Source: CAZNNH01 sp964574335 (GTDB lineage: Bacteria > Acidobacteriota > Vicinamibacteria > Fen-336). Taken from it: DNA of 64,000 nucleotides. The translations under genes and the position numbers were made by a program. Under the pieces are notes generated by a model. The model was not told where the DNA came from and searched no databases. It saw only the letters and a list, made by a program, of their open reading frames with translations. The stretch covers positions 1 through 64,000 of the forward strand of contig CAZNNH010000013.1 of NCBI GenBank assembly GCA_964574335.1, in the 5' to 3' direction. Shown in pieces: positions 7,903 through 16,644 of the stretch; within the stretch, counting starts at the first letter, position 1, and the number at the start of each line of letters is the position of its first letter.

Positions 7903-9399
7903 TCAAAGCTTCGAAAGGGCGGCATAGTCGATCTTACCGCGGTTCCCCCGGGGCATCTCTTCGAGGACCAGGAAGCGGTCCGGGATCATGTAGGGCGGCA
8001 GCCGGCGGGCGCAGTGGGCACGCAGATCGAGCTCGCTCGGGGCCACCTCGCCCCGCCGGGTCAGGAACGCCGACACAAGCCCCGCACCCTCGGAAGGCCC
8101 GACCACGGCGACCTCGGACAGCTCGGGGTGGCTCCCGAGCGCCGCCTCGATCTCGCCCAGCTCGATCCGGTAGCCCCGGCGTTTCACCTGTCGGTCGGCG
8201 CGCCCGACGAACGACAGCTCTCCGTCCGGCCCCACCGCCACCCGGTCGCCGGTGCGGTAGAAGCGGTGGCGTCCTCCCCCCTCGTCGACGTCCACGAAGG
8301 CCCTCCCCGTTTCCTCTGGCCGCCCCCAGTAGCCGGCCATCAGCGTCTCGCCGCCCGCCAGCAGCAGAGAGGTGGCGGGGTGGTCCTCGCTCTCGAGGCG
8401 GAGGCGCGCGTAGGGGCAGGGCTTCCCGATCGGCACCGGCCGGGCGGGATCGACCACCGGCGGCAGGCGGTGGAAGCTCACCACGTTGGTCTCGGTGGGG
8501 CCGTAGAGGTTGTACAGCTCGGCCTGCGGGTGGCTGGCCCGAAGGCGGGCCGCCTCCCGGGCCGGCATCACCTCCCCGGCGAACAGGATCACCCGCAGCC
8601 CCGAGAGCGGGTCGCGCTCCAGGCCGGCCTTGTCCATCATGCGGACCAGCAGCGACGGGACCGAGTACCAGACCGTCGCCCGCTTCTCGCGACACAGCGA
8701 GAGCAGGAGACGCGGCACCCAGGCGGCCGCCCGTGGCGCGATCAGGCAGGTCGCCGCGCAACGGGCGACGCTCAGCACGTCGAGGGTCGAGAGGTCGAAG
8801 CTCAGCGGCGACGGGCAGGCGATGCGGTCTTCGGGTCCCAGACCGAACTGGGACGCCGACCAGTCGACGAACGCCCCGACCGCTCGGTGCGAGATCGTCA
8901 CCCCTTTCGGCACGCCGGTCGACCCGGAGGTGAACAGGATCAAGGCCGGGTCCTCCGGGTCCCCTTCCGCTCCCGCCGCCCCCGACGGCGGTGGGACGGA
9001 GATCGCGTCCGCCCAGGGGTGGGAGGCTCCCGAGCGGCGGTCGAGAAGCTGCGGCGGTGCCCCAGCCTCGGCGTCCGCCACCAGAAGCCGAGCTCCGCAT
9101 TCGTCCAGCACGGTCTCGATCCTGCCGCGCGGCCAGTCGGGCTGGACCGGCACGTAGACCCCGCCCGCCATCAGCGTCCCGAAGATGGCGGTGACGGCCT
9201 CGGTCGTCTTCTCCATCACCAGGCCGACCCGCCCTCCCGGCTCCAGGCCGAGCTCGCGAAAGGCGACCGCCAACGAGCGGGCCCGTTGGTACAGCTCGCC
9301 CAGGCAGACCGTGCGGTCGCCTTCCACCACCGCCGGCTGGTCCGGGTGGCGCTCGGCCGAGCGGCGCAGCCACTCGTGCAGCAGCTCAGCTCCGGGCAA
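7903..9399 (-). CDS. adenylate-forming acyl/aryl ligase (NRPS A-domain-like)
   Basis: A 498-residue ANL-superfamily enzyme with all core motifs: LFTSGSTGVPKG (A3) near residue 150, LYNLYGPTETNV (A5), YRTGD (A7), the hinge GRADRQVKRRGYRIELGEIE (A8) and the C-terminal NRGKIDY with the catalytic Lys (A10). It should activate a carboxylic or amino acid as the AMP ester and load the neighbouring ACP, like DltA or the ligases of aryl-polyene and dialkylresorcinol clusters. It overlaps the KAS III-like gene by 14 bases. Substrate specificity cannot be read reliably from the sequence. Confidence 0.9.
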   Translation of the reverse strand: MPGAELLHEWLRRSAERHPDQPAVVEGDRTVCLGELYQRARSLAVAFRELGLEPGGRVGLVMEKTTEAVTAIFGTLMAGGVYVPVQPDWPRGRIETVLDECGARLLVADAEAGAPPQLLDRRSGASHPWADAISVPPPSGAAGAEGDPEDPALILFTSGSTGVPKGVTISHRAVGAFVDWSASQFGLGPEDRIACPSPLSFDLSTLDVLSVARCAATCLIAPRAAAWVPRLLLSLCREKRATVWYSVPSLLVRMMDKAGLERDPLSGLRVILFAGEVMPAREAARLRASHPQAELYNLYGPTETNVVSFHRLPPVVDPARPVPIGKPCPYARLRLESEDHPATSLLLAGGETLMAGYWGRPEETGRAFVDVDEGGGRHRFYRTGDRVAVGPDGELSFVGRADRQVKRRGYRIELGEIEAALGSHPELSEVAVVGPSEGAGLVSAFLTRRGEVAPSELDLRAHCARRLPPYMIPDRFLVLEEMPRGNRGKIDYAALSKL

Positions 9400-10390
9400 G
9401 CGTCACCCCCCAGGTGAAGCCGATGCCGGCCGAGGCGAAGAGCAGCCACTGACCGGGACGGACCAGCCCCTCCCTCCGGAGGTCGGTGTAGTTCAGCACC
9501 AGATCGCTGGCGAAGGTGTGCCCGTGCTCCCGCATCGAGGTCCGGGGCTCCTTGCCGGGAGGGATCCCGAGGGCCCGCACGAAGCCTCGGCGGTCGCTGC
9601 CGCTCAGGTTCGAGTAGACGAAGTGGTCGACGTCCTCTAGCCTCAACCCGGCCCCCGCCAGCACCTTGTGCACCAGCCGGTGGAAGTGCAGGTAGTAGAC
9701 GGGCATCACCGCCCGCTCCACCTGCTGCGGGTCGACCCGCAGCTCGAGCCCGCCGTGCTCGCCCCGCTCCATGGTGATGACCCCGTGCAGGTGGCCGAGG
9801 GTGAGGACCTCGGTGGCCACCACCTCCGGCCCTCCGCCGTCCTCGCCGCTGCCCAGCACCACCGCGCTGCCGGCGTCCCCCTGCACGGTGATGGGAAACA
9901 GCGACCGGCTGCCAGGGGGCGGGCTGTCGGCCGCCACCAGCAACGCCACCTCGAGCCGGGGGTCGCAGCGCATCAACGCCGAGGCCTGTTTGAGCGCGAG
10001 GTGGAAGCCGGCGCAGCCGCCGAACTTGAAGCTCAGGTTGAGGGAGTCCTCGGCGCCCAGGTCGGACGAGAGCCGGTGCGCCAGCGGAGCGGAGACGAAG
10101 GCCTCCCCCGGGAGCGTGCTGAAGTCCACGATCAGGTCGACACGGTCGCCGGGCAACCCCGCCTCGGCCAGGGCGGCTCGCGCCGAGCCGAGCATGAGCT
10201 GGTATGGCTCCCGGGGGCCGCAGCACCTGACCCGCTCGATGCCCAGCTCGCCCACCGCGCGGGCCCGCGCCTGGGGGCTGACGGCGGCCAGCGCGGCCTC
10301 GACCCGCGGCCTCTCCCGCGCCATCACGGACTCGACGGTCTCAACCGTGGCTGGAAGCTCGTAGGCGGTGGCCAGAAGACGCAGCGTCAC
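9386..10390 (-). CDS. KAS III-like 3-oxoacyl-ACP synthase with altered catalytic motifs
   Basis: A 334-residue thiolase-fold protein related to FabH/KAS III. The nucleophilic Cys is kept in FKFGGCAGFHLALK near residue 113. The usual HQAN motif is replaced by YSNL (DHFVYSNLSG) and the usual GNTS by GHTF, so the classic Cys-His-Asn triad is rearranged. It may carry out a condensation, a transacylation or chain initiation with a different general base. The start is a GTG at 10390 that overlaps the stop of the preceding gene (GTGA). It lies between the Cys-less ketosynthase and the ligase, which suggests it primes or offloads the chain. Confidence 0.85.
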   Translation of the reverse strand: MTLRLLATAYELPATVETVESVMARERPRVEAALAAVSPQARARAVGELGIERVRCCGPREPYQLMLGSARAALAEAGLPGDRVDLIVDFSTLPGEAFVSAPLAHRLSSDLGAEDSLNLSFKFGGCAGFHLALKQASALMRCDPRLEVALLVAADSPPPGSRSLFPITVQGDAGSAVVLGSGEDGGGPEVVATEVLTLGHLHGVITMERGEHGGLELRVDPQQVERAVMPVYYLHFHRLVHKVLAGAGLRLEDVDHFVYSNLSGSDRRGFVRALGIPPGKEPRTSMREHGHTFASDLVLNYTDLRREGLVRPGQWLLFASAGIGFTWGVTLARS

Positions 10391-11460
10391 CGCCCCTCCA
10401 GCCGCGTCATCAGGAGGGCGGCCACCTGACCGTGAGGGTCGCCCGGTCCCGCCACCAGCACACCCGTCTCGTCGGCGTTCCCCAGGTGGGCCAGGGCCAC
10501 GCCGAGCTGGAGCAGGCCGCTGCCACCGAAGTCGCCGAGCTCGACGCCTTTCCGGTGGTGCAGGCCCGCCGCCTCGGCCATCCAGGACGGACCGCAGGCG
10601 GCGGCGGCCACCAGCAGGACCCGGTGGGGCGGCAGCGCCCCCAGCATCCGCCGGAGCAACGAATGGGTCTCCCCGGCCCTGGCCGGACGCGGCCCCACCC
10701 AGGCAGCGTGGTAGCGGCCGTGGGCCCGAGCGCCTCGGGCCTCGGCCAGGTCGCGCCGCTCCAAGAGACAGGCCACCAGGCCTTCGCCCGGCACGATCCT
10801 GCGCCGGCCCGCCGGGCTCGCGCCCGCGATGCCATCGGCACACCCGGGGGCCAGCAGCCCGGCCGCCTGGTACCACTCGAACACCGGGCGGGTGAGCACG
10901 TCGCCGGCCGCCACCAGGGCACGGTCGGCCTCGCCCGCCTGCAGCAGGCTCACCGCCTGCAAGATCGCCGCCTCCCCCGAGACCGCGCCGGCGCTGAGGG
11001 TGAGGTTGGGCCCACGGATCCCGAGATGGCGCGCCAGGTGGGAGGCGGGCAGGTTCGACAGCGTCTCCGGGAACAGGATCGGCGGGGCCTGCGAGGCGTT
11101 GGTCGCCAGCGTGCCGAGAAACTCCTCGGTCAGGTCCAGGCAGCCGAAGGCGGTCCCGGCCACCACCGCGGTGCGGTCCCGCTCGAGGGCCCCCTCCTCC
11201 AGGCCGGCGTCCTGCAGCGCCAGCTTGCCGCAGAGCAGCGCCCACACCGACAACCGGTCCATCCGGCGGGTCTTCAGGCCCGGCACCAGGTCGGTGGGCC
11301 GGAACGGCGGGACCAGGTAGGCGCGGCGCGCTCCCGGGGTGGGCCAGCGCTCGATCCGCCCGGGCTCGCCCGACACGTCGAGAGCGGGCAAGCCACGGCG
11401 GGGTCCGTGAGCGCTTACGGAGGCGAAGCCGGTCAGGAGAACGTCGGGAGACACGGTCAC
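10387..11460 (-). CDS. beta-ketoacyl synthase-like protein lacking the active Cys (chain-length-factor-like)
   Basis: A 357-residue protein with a ketosynthase fold. At the nucleophile position the family motif TACxSG reads SAGAVSG, so the catalytic Cys is an Ala; the C-terminal His motifs of FabF are also not recognisable. This is the pattern of KS-beta/chain-length factors in type II polyketide and aryl-polyene systems, where a dead subunit pairs with an active one. The active partner is the next gene upstream, coupled through a GTGA overlap at 11457-11460. A heterodimer controlling chain length is the natural reading, though it is inference. Confidence 0.83.
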   Translation of the reverse strand: MTVSPDVLLTGFASVSAHGPRRGLPALDVSGEPGRIERWPTPGARRAYLVPPFRPTDLVPGLKTRRMDRLSVWALLCGKLALQDAGLEEGALERDRTAVVAGTAFGCLDLTEEFLGTLATNASQAPPILFPETLSNLPASHLARHLGIRGPNLTLSAGAVSGEAAILQAVSLLQAGEADRALVAAGDVLTRPVFEWYQAAGLLAPGCADGIAGASPAGRRRIVPGEGLVACLLERRDLAEARGARAHGRYHAAWVGPRPARAGETHSLLRRMLGALPPHRVLLVAAAACGPSWMAEAAGLHHRKGVELGDFGGSGLLQLGVALAHLGNADETGVLVAGPGDPHGQVAALLMTRLEGR

Positions 11461-12671
11461 TCCCCCACCCGCTGCTGGAGCTGGAAGACCAGGCTGGCGT
11501 TGCTGCCGCCGAAGCCGGCCGACACGCTCATCGCCACCTCCATCGCGGACGGGCGGGGGCGGTCTCGGAGCAGCTCGACGATCGACGACACCATGGGCTG
11601 CTCGAGCCTGAGGGTGGGGAACAGCGTCCGATGGCGCAGGGCCAGCAGGGTGATCGCGGCCTCCAGCGCGCCGGCGGCCCCGAGGGTGTGGCCGATGTGG
11701 GACTTGGTCGACGAGACCGGCACCGGCTCGGTCCGGCCGGCGAACGCAAGCTCGTAGGCCTTCACCTCGGCGACGTCGTTGAGCCGGGTGCCGGTCCCGT
11801 GGGCGTTGACGTACCCGATCTGGTCCCGACCCACCCCCGCCGAGGCCATCGCCAGCTCCATGCTGAGGGCCAGGCCCCGTCCCTCCTCGTCCGGTGCGGT
11901 CGGGTGGAAGGCGTCGTTGCTGAAGGCCCACCCGGTGAGCCAGCCGAGAACGGTCGCGCCGCGCGCGCGGGCATGGCCCGCTTCCTCGAGCAGCAGCATG
12001 CCGGCTCCCTCGCCGAGGTTGAGCCCGGCGCGGGTCTGGCAGAAGGGGCGGCAGGGATCGGGGTCGAGGGCCTTCAGGGCATGGAACCCTGCCAGGGTGA
12101 ACGTGCTCAGGGCGTCGCTTCCGCCCGCCAGGGCGACCCGGGTCCGCCCCTCTTCGATCTGACGGGCGGCCACCGCGATGGCCATCGCCCCCGAGGCGCA
12201 CGCCACGCTGATCCCGAGCCGCGGTCCGCCCAGGCCCAGGGCCGCCGCCACGCAGTCGGCCACGTGCGAGACCGGGTAGGTAGAGGCCACCCCGAGCCCG
12301 CCCCGGCGGTAGTAGCCCATGGGGTCGGAAGCGCACTCGGGACCGATGTCGGAGAGCCCCCCGACGGTCGTCGACACGACGACGGAGCAGCCTTCGCGGT
12401 CGCCGGGCTCGATGGGCCGGATCGCCTCCTGCGCCGCCAGCACCGCCAGCCGATCCGTGCGCGACAGGCGAAGACCCGGGGGCGGCGCGACCTCCAGCGG
12501 GACCCTCACCCTCCCGACCGTCTGCGCGGTGTCGAGGGGGCTGTCCGGTTCGGACAGCGGCCCGGTGGCGGCACGCCCCTCGGACAGGCCGGCGAGCAGC
12601 GCGTCCGCCCCCAACCCGTAGGGAGAGATCGCGCCGATGCCGGTCACCGCGACGGCGACGTGTCTGGGCAT
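11457..12671 (-). CDS. beta-ketoacyl-ACP synthase II (FabF-like), active
   Basis: A 404-residue KAS II. Catalytic residues are all visible: Cys in SVACASGAMA near 163, His in YVNAHGTGT near 300 and His in KSHIGHTLGAAG near 335, plus the C-terminal FGGSNASLVF. It condenses malonyl-ACP with an acyl-ACP. It forms an obvious pair with the Cys-less ketosynthase encoded just downstream. The ATG at 12671 overlaps the end of the acyltransferase gene by 28 bases. The divergence from housekeeping FabF and the cluster context point to a dedicated specialised pathway. Confidence 0.92.
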   Translation of the reverse strand: MPRHVAVAVTGIGAISPYGLGADALLAGLSEGRAATGPLSEPDSPLDTAQTVGRVRVPLEVAPPPGLRLSRTDRLAVLAAQEAIRPIEPGDREGCSVVVSTTVGGLSDIGPECASDPMGYYRRGGLGVASTYPVSHVADCVAAALGLGGPRLGISVACASGAMAIAVAARQIEEGRTRVALAGGSDALSTFTLAGFHALKALDPDPCRPFCQTRAGLNLGEGAGMLLLEEAGHARARGATVLGWLTGWAFSNDAFHPTAPDEEGRGLALSMELAMASAGVGRDQIGYVNAHGTGTRLNDVAEVKAYELAFAGRTEPVPVSSTKSHIGHTLGAAGALEAAITLLALRHRTLFPTLRLEQPMVSSIVELLRDRPRPSAMEVAMSVSAGFGGSNASLVFQLQQRVGE

Positions 12672-13609
12672 GGGGACTGCCTCGCCTCCTCGGCTGCTTC
12701 CGGTCTGGCGGCGGCCGGCCAGAAATCGAAGAAGTTCAACCACTGGCTGGGAAAGCGCGTCAGGTGCTCCTCGAGGAACGAGACCGCCTGGACAAGAGCG
12801 CCCTGCACCTCCTCGTGGCGCGGCCGCTCCGGGTCGAGGCGCAGGGTGGGACCGATCAGCATCCGATAGCGCAGCCACCCGGTGCGGACCACCAGCCCCA
12901 CCAGGATGGGAGCCGCCGCCGCCCTTGCCAGGTGGAAGGGCCCCACCGGAAAACGGGTGGGACGGCCGAAGAAGCGGACCTCGACGCCCTTGCCGCCAAA
13001 CACCCGGTCGCCCTGCATCGCCACGATCTCTCCCTTCCGCAGGGCGTGAAGCATCTGGACGGTCGCCATCGGGTCGGTCAGGTCGACCACCCGCAGCCGC
13101 TCGCTGGCCATCAGGTCGCGGAGCTGCGCCTCGGCCGGGTTGCCGGACTCCACCACCCGCGCCACGTTGACCCGCCGGCCGTGCAGCTCCAGCAGCCGCG
13201 ACGCCAGCTCGGTGTTGGCCACGTGGGCGGTCCACACCACCAGCCCCCGTCCCTCCGAAAGGCAGGCGTCGATGGCGGCGGCCCCCCGCTCCGGCTCCGA
13301 GAGCATGGAGAGGAGCTCCTCGCGGCTGGCGCCGGGAACGAAGCAGTAGGAGACCACGAAGTCGCAGAAGGAGTAGAAGACCCGGTAGGCGGCCGGCCAC
13401 AGCCGCCAGGCTGGGCGGCCGGTGACCACCTGCAGGTTGCGGATCACGGCGCGCCGCTCGGCGCCCAGCAGGGCGAAGAACACCGCGGCGGTAACCGCCG
13501 CGATCGGCGGGTGCAGCCGCCGGGGGAGCCGCGGGATGGTGGCGAAGACGATCCGCAGCGACAGCGGCGAATGGTAGCGGTGCCGGTACCAGCGCCGGTC
13601 GGCCGTCAC
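12644..13609 (-). CDS. LpxL/HtrB-like lipid acyltransferase
   Basis: A 321-residue protein of the lauroyl/myristoyl (lipid A) acyltransferase family: an N-terminal hydrophobic segment near 25-45, the catalytic region GLVVWTAHVANTEL (HX4-like, His near 127), a MQGDRVFGGKGVEVRFFG strand and a C-terminal PSQWLNFFDFWP typical of LpxL-type enzymes. It is expected at the inner membrane, moving an acyl chain from ACP to a lipid or sugar acceptor. Aryl-polyene clusters contain a similar acyltransferase that attaches the polyene to a lipid head. The GTG start at 13609 overlaps the stop of the radical SAM gene (GTGA). Confidence 0.88.
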   Translation of the reverse strand: MTADRRWYRHRYHSPLSLRIVFATIPRLPRRLHPPIAAVTAAVFFALLGAERRAVIRNLQVVTGRPAWRLWPAAYRVFYSFCDFVVSYCFVPGASREELLSMLSEPERGAAAIDACLSEGRGLVVWTAHVANTELASRLLELHGRRVNVARVVESGNPAEAQLRDLMASERLRVVDLTDPMATVQMLHALRKGEIVAMQGDRVFGGKGVEVRFFGRPTRFPVGPFHLARAAAAPILVGLVVRTGWLRYRMLIGPTLRLDPERPRHEEVQGALVQAVSFLEEHLTRFPSQWLNFFDFWPAAARPEAAEEARQSPCPDTSPSR

Positions 13610-15078
13610 GAGGAGACGAGCTCGGCGAGGCTCTCGATCGGCTTGCGCTTGAGCACCGAGTAGAGGTGGAGGACCTCCTCCTCCGAGTAGCCGATCGCCT
13701 GGAGGGTGGCCACCGCCTCGCGCACCCGCTCCGGGTTGCTGAGCCCGAAACGCTGGTGGTACTGCAGCACGATCCGGGTCATGTCCGCCCGCGACAGGGT
13801 CGGCGTGCCAGCCGGCATGTCGTGGTAGCAGCGCTCGGTGCTGGCCTCGAGCTGCTGGTAGGAGAAGCCGGCCGACAGCGCCTGCTCCCGGATGTCGCAC
13901 CCCGGGAAGAAGCGGAGGCAGAAGTGGTAGGGGAGCAGCGAGGCCTTGGGAAGCTCCCCCAGCCAGTCCAGCGTCTGCTGGGCCTGCTCGGCGGTCTCCC
14001 CGGGGAAGCCGTACATGGTGGTGACGTTCACCGCCACCCCCTGGCGCTGGGTGTAGGCGATGATGCGCCGGGCCTTCTTCAGGTTCAGCCCCTTGCGGAT
14101 CAGACGTTGGATCTCCTCGGAAGCGGACTCGACCGCGTAGGTGAACCAGATGCCGCCAGCCTCGATGGCGCGGTCCACGAACTCCTCGCTGGCGGTGTCG
14201 ACGCGCAGCCCGTTGACGAAGTAGAGGCGGATGCCCAGCCGGGCTTCGCGGATCCGGTCGAAGATGTCGAGCGCCCGCTTCAGGTGGACGTTGAAGATGT
14301 CGTCGACGATGTAGAAGTCGCGGACCTGGTAGCGCTGGTAGAGGTGCTCGATCTCCTGGAAGACCGAGGCGGCGCTGCGCAGGCGCATCCCCTCCCAGGG
14401 CCGGAAGCAGAAGCTGCACGAGAAGACGCAGCCACGGGAGGTGACCAGCACCCCCTGTCGGCGGTGGTTGTAGGCGTAGCTGAGCTGCCTCTGGTACTGC
14501 TCGAGGTCGATCAGGTCGTAGGCGGGTAGCGGCAGGCCGTCGAGGTCCTTGTGCTCGGGGCGGTCCTGCGTCTCGACCACCTGGGCGCCGTCGCGGTAGA
14601 GGATGCCGGGGGTGTCGGCCGGCTCGCGTCCCTGCAGAAGCTCGGGGAACGCCTGCTCGCCGTCACCCTTGACCGCCAGGAAAACCTCCGGGACCTCCTC
14701 GAACAGCCTGGCCTTCCAGGCCTCCACCAGGGGGCCGCCCACCACGATGGCGGCGCCGCAGTGGGCGCGGACGAGCCGGGCCAGCCGCTGCAGCTCCTCG
14801 AGGAAGAACACGATGCACCGGATCCCCACCACGTCCGGCTTGAGCTCGTCGAGCAGGGCGACGAAGGCCTCGTCGGTCGGGCAGTCGAGCGAGGACTCGA
14901 CGACCCGGACCTCGTCCACGGCCCCGCTTTCGCGGGCGGCGGCGGCCACGTACAGGAGCCCGATCGGGGCCACGTGCACCTCGTGGGGGACGGCGCCACC
15001 CACCCACTTGGGCATGTCGTTGGCTTCCACCAGCAGGACACGGTGCCGGGCTCCGGTCGGACCGAGCGTGCGAGGCAT
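13606..15078 (-). CDS. B12-binding-domain radical SAM protein
   Basis: A 490-residue class B-type radical SAM protein. Residues 1-160 form a cobalamin-binding domain (RHRVLLVEAND, DVVGIRCIVFF, AAIVVGGPLVEAW). The cluster motif is RGCVFSCSFCF (CX3CX2C) near residue 220, followed by the TIM-barrel strands IVDDIFN, VNGLRVD and TMYGFPGET typical of the family. The start ATG at 15078 is 16 bases after the ACP stop. Its place between an ACP and an acyltransferase suggests an acyl-ACP or lipid substrate. It differs from the enzyme at 5041-6657 and is not a duplicate of it. Confidence 0.9.
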   Translation of the reverse strand: MPRTLGPTGARHRVLLVEANDMPKWVGGAVPHEVHVAPIGLLYVAAAARESGAVDEVRVVESSLDCPTDEAFVALLDELKPDVVGIRCIVFFLEELQRLARLVRAHCGAAIVVGGPLVEAWKARLFEEVPEVFLAVKGDGEQAFPELLQGREPADTPGILYRDGAQVVETQDRPEHKDLDGLPLPAYDLIDLEQYQRQLSYAYNHRRQGVLVTSRGCVFSCSFCFRPWEGMRLRSAASVFQEIEHLYQRYQVRDFYIVDDIFNVHLKRALDIFDRIREARLGIRLYFVNGLRVDTASEEFVDRAIEAGGIWFTYAVESASEEIQRLIRKGLNLKKARRIIAYTQRQGVAVNVTTMYGFPGETAEQAQQTLDWLGELPKASLLPYHFCLRFFPGCDIREQALSAGFSYQQLEASTERCYHDMPAGTPTLSRADMTRIVLQYHQRFGLSNPERVREAVATLQAIGYSEEEVLHLYSVLKRKPIESLAELVSS

Positions 15079-15094
15079 AGGAGAGGCGGCGGGC

Positions 15095-15370
15095 TCAGAC
15101 CTGGGTCTTGGCTTGGATGCGGGACTCGACGGCGGCCGCCAGCGTGGCGATCGTCGCCCACTCGTCGCGGTCGAACTCGCCGGTGACCAGCTTGATCTCG
15201 AAGGCCTTCTCGATCTCCAGGATCAGCTGGAGGATGTCGATCGAGTCGATCTCGATCTCGCCCCCCATGAGCTTGTGGTCGGCGCCGAGCTGCTCCGGGG
15301 TCATGTCCTCGATACGGAGCGCCTGGATCAGCAGCTCCTTGAGCCTGGCTTCGATCACCTCACGCGTCAT
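15095..15370 (-). CDS. acyl carrier protein
   Basis: A 91-residue ACP with the phosphopantetheine Ser in EIEIDSIDILQLIL near residue 45 and a helix III region GEFDRDEWATIATLAAAV. I preferred the ATG at 15370 because GAGGG lies about eight bases upstream; an in-frame ATG at 15400 would add ten residues. It is one of two carriers in this arm. The EIDSIDIL version of the motif differs from the GILDSIAV site of the other ACP, so the two are probably recognised by different partners. Confidence 0.9.
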   Translation of the reverse strand: MTREVIEARLKELLIQALRIEDMTPEQLGADHKLMGGEIEIDSIDILQLILEIEKAFEIKLVTGEFDRDEWATIATLAAAVESRIQAKTQV

Positions 15371-15409
15371 CGTAGAAACCCTCGCCTGAAGATCCAGCAA
15401 GCGACTTCC

Positions 15410-16462
15410 TCACGCGGAGCAGCCGAGACGGTCGGAGAGACGCAGCAGCAGCCGCGCCATCCGGCCGACCGGATCGAGCAGAACCCAGCGTCCATCGAGC
15501 ATAGCGTGGATCGGCTCCCCGCGAAACCGGGCGATCTGTCGATACTGGGCGATGAAGCTGAGCACCCGCAGCGACATCTTCCAGCGCAGCGGCCAGAAGT
15601 ACTCGCGGGTGACCAGGGGCCGGCTCCAGCCGGAGCGGACCTCGGCGATGAAGTCCGCGTAGCAGCCCTGCCGGGAGGCGCAGAGGGCGCCGCTAGGCAT
15701 CAGCAGGTGGCTGTCGCCGCCGCCGACCAACGGCTTACCGACCCGCCGAGCCAGGTCGATGACCTGTCGGTTCTCGGCCCGGGAGCGCATTCCGTTGATC
15801 TCGAGGGCGTGGATGGCGTGGGCGTAGCGGTCCAGCAGGCCGAGCGCGGGCACCTCGGTGGCGACGCCGTTCCAGGTGATCAACGGGTGGTTCAGCACCA
15901 CCAGGCAGCCGAGCCCGGCGAGCTCCCCGAACACCGCGTCGAGCCGGCCGAGGTCGGCCGCGGCCCGAAGCGACGCGTGCACCTCCAGCAGTCGGTCCTC
16001 GGGCAGGCCGGAGAGGCCGAGGTGGAAGGTGTGCCCACAGAAGCGGATCGACAGCTCCTCGCCGGGAGCGACCTGGCCCGGATGCTCCACGAGCTGCTGG
16101 CACAGCTCCAGCGATCCCGCGACCTCGTCGTGGTCCGTGATCGAGAGCAGGAGCCGCTCGACGCCAAGGCGCCGGGCGTTCTCGAGCTCCATCCGCCAGA
16201 TGTCCGCCGGCCGGAACGGTGGACGGTAGCCGAGGTGGGCGTAGTCGAGGTCGGCGATGCGGTCCAGGCCGAACGACCGCTGCAGCAGCCCCTTGAAGGG
16301 GCGCATGTAGCCGAGCTTCACCACCCAGTTCAGGCCCGCCAGGTTCTCCCGCGAGTAGCTCGAGTGGGTGTGCAGGCAGACCAGCGAGGCGAGCTCCCGC
16401 GAGGGCTCCCGGCAGGGGCGGAAGCGACCGTCCTCGAGGACCCAGCAAGCGACCCGAGCCAT
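15410..16462 (-). CDS. PHP-domain metal-dependent phosphoesterase-like protein
   Basis: A 350-residue protein with a PHP (polymerase/histidinol phosphatase) domain: LHTHSSYS near residue 30, SITDHDE near 105, VLNHPL near 205 and GGGDSHLL near 255 supply the His/Asp ligands of a two- or three-metal site. PHP proteins hydrolyse phosphomonoesters or nucleotides. What it does in a lipid locus is unknown; dephosphorylating a lipid head-group or sugar phosphate is possible. The start is uncertain (ATG 16462 or 16480), since the upstream region is occupied by palindromic repeats. The ACP starts 39 bases after its stop. Confidence 0.82.
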   Translation of the reverse strand: MARVACWVLEDGRFRPCREPSRELASLVCLHTHSSYSRENLAGLNWVVKLGYMRPFKGLLQRSFGLDRIADLDYAHLGYRPPFRPADIWRMELENARRLGVERLLLSITDHDEVAGSLELCQQLVEHPGQVAPGEELSIRFCGHTFHLGLSGLPEDRLLEVHASLRAAADLGRLDAVFGELAGLGCLVVLNHPLITWNGVATEVPALGLLDRYAHAIHALEINGMRSRAENRQVIDLARRVGKPLVGGGDSHLLMPSGALCASRQGCYADFIAEVRSGWSRPLVTREYFWPLRWKMSLRVLSFIAQYRQIARFRGEPIHAMLDGRWVLLDPVGRMARLLLRLSDRLGCSA

Positions 16463-16514
16463 GGAGCGCCAGCTTGGCATGACATCGGCCCCGGGGACAA
16501 CCACCCCTGGGGAC

Positions 16515-16567
16515 ATGACCGGATTCGCGCCGGTCAGCGTGGCGAATCCGGATCGTGTCCCCCGAAA
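16515..16567. repeat. palindromic repeat copy 1
   Basis: A 53-base unit beginning ATGACCGGATTCGC and ending GTGTCCCCCGAAA. It is a stem-loop: the left arm (GGGGACATGACCGGATTCGC, from 16511) pairs imperfectly with GCGAATCCGGATCGTGTCCCC around a loop near GCCGGTCAGCGTG. Copy 2 starts 77 bases later. The form resembles REP-like elements. Confidence 0.85.
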
Positions 16568-16591
16568 GGACGGCGCCGGCCGGCGGACCAC

Positions 16592-16644
16592 ATGACCGGA
16601 TTCGCGCCGGTCAGCGTGGCGAATCCGGATCGTGTCCCCCGAAA
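16592..16644. repeat. palindromic repeat copy 2
   Basis: An identical 53-base unit, separated from copy 1 by a 24-base GC-rich spacer. It runs directly into the assembly gap. Confidence 0.85.
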
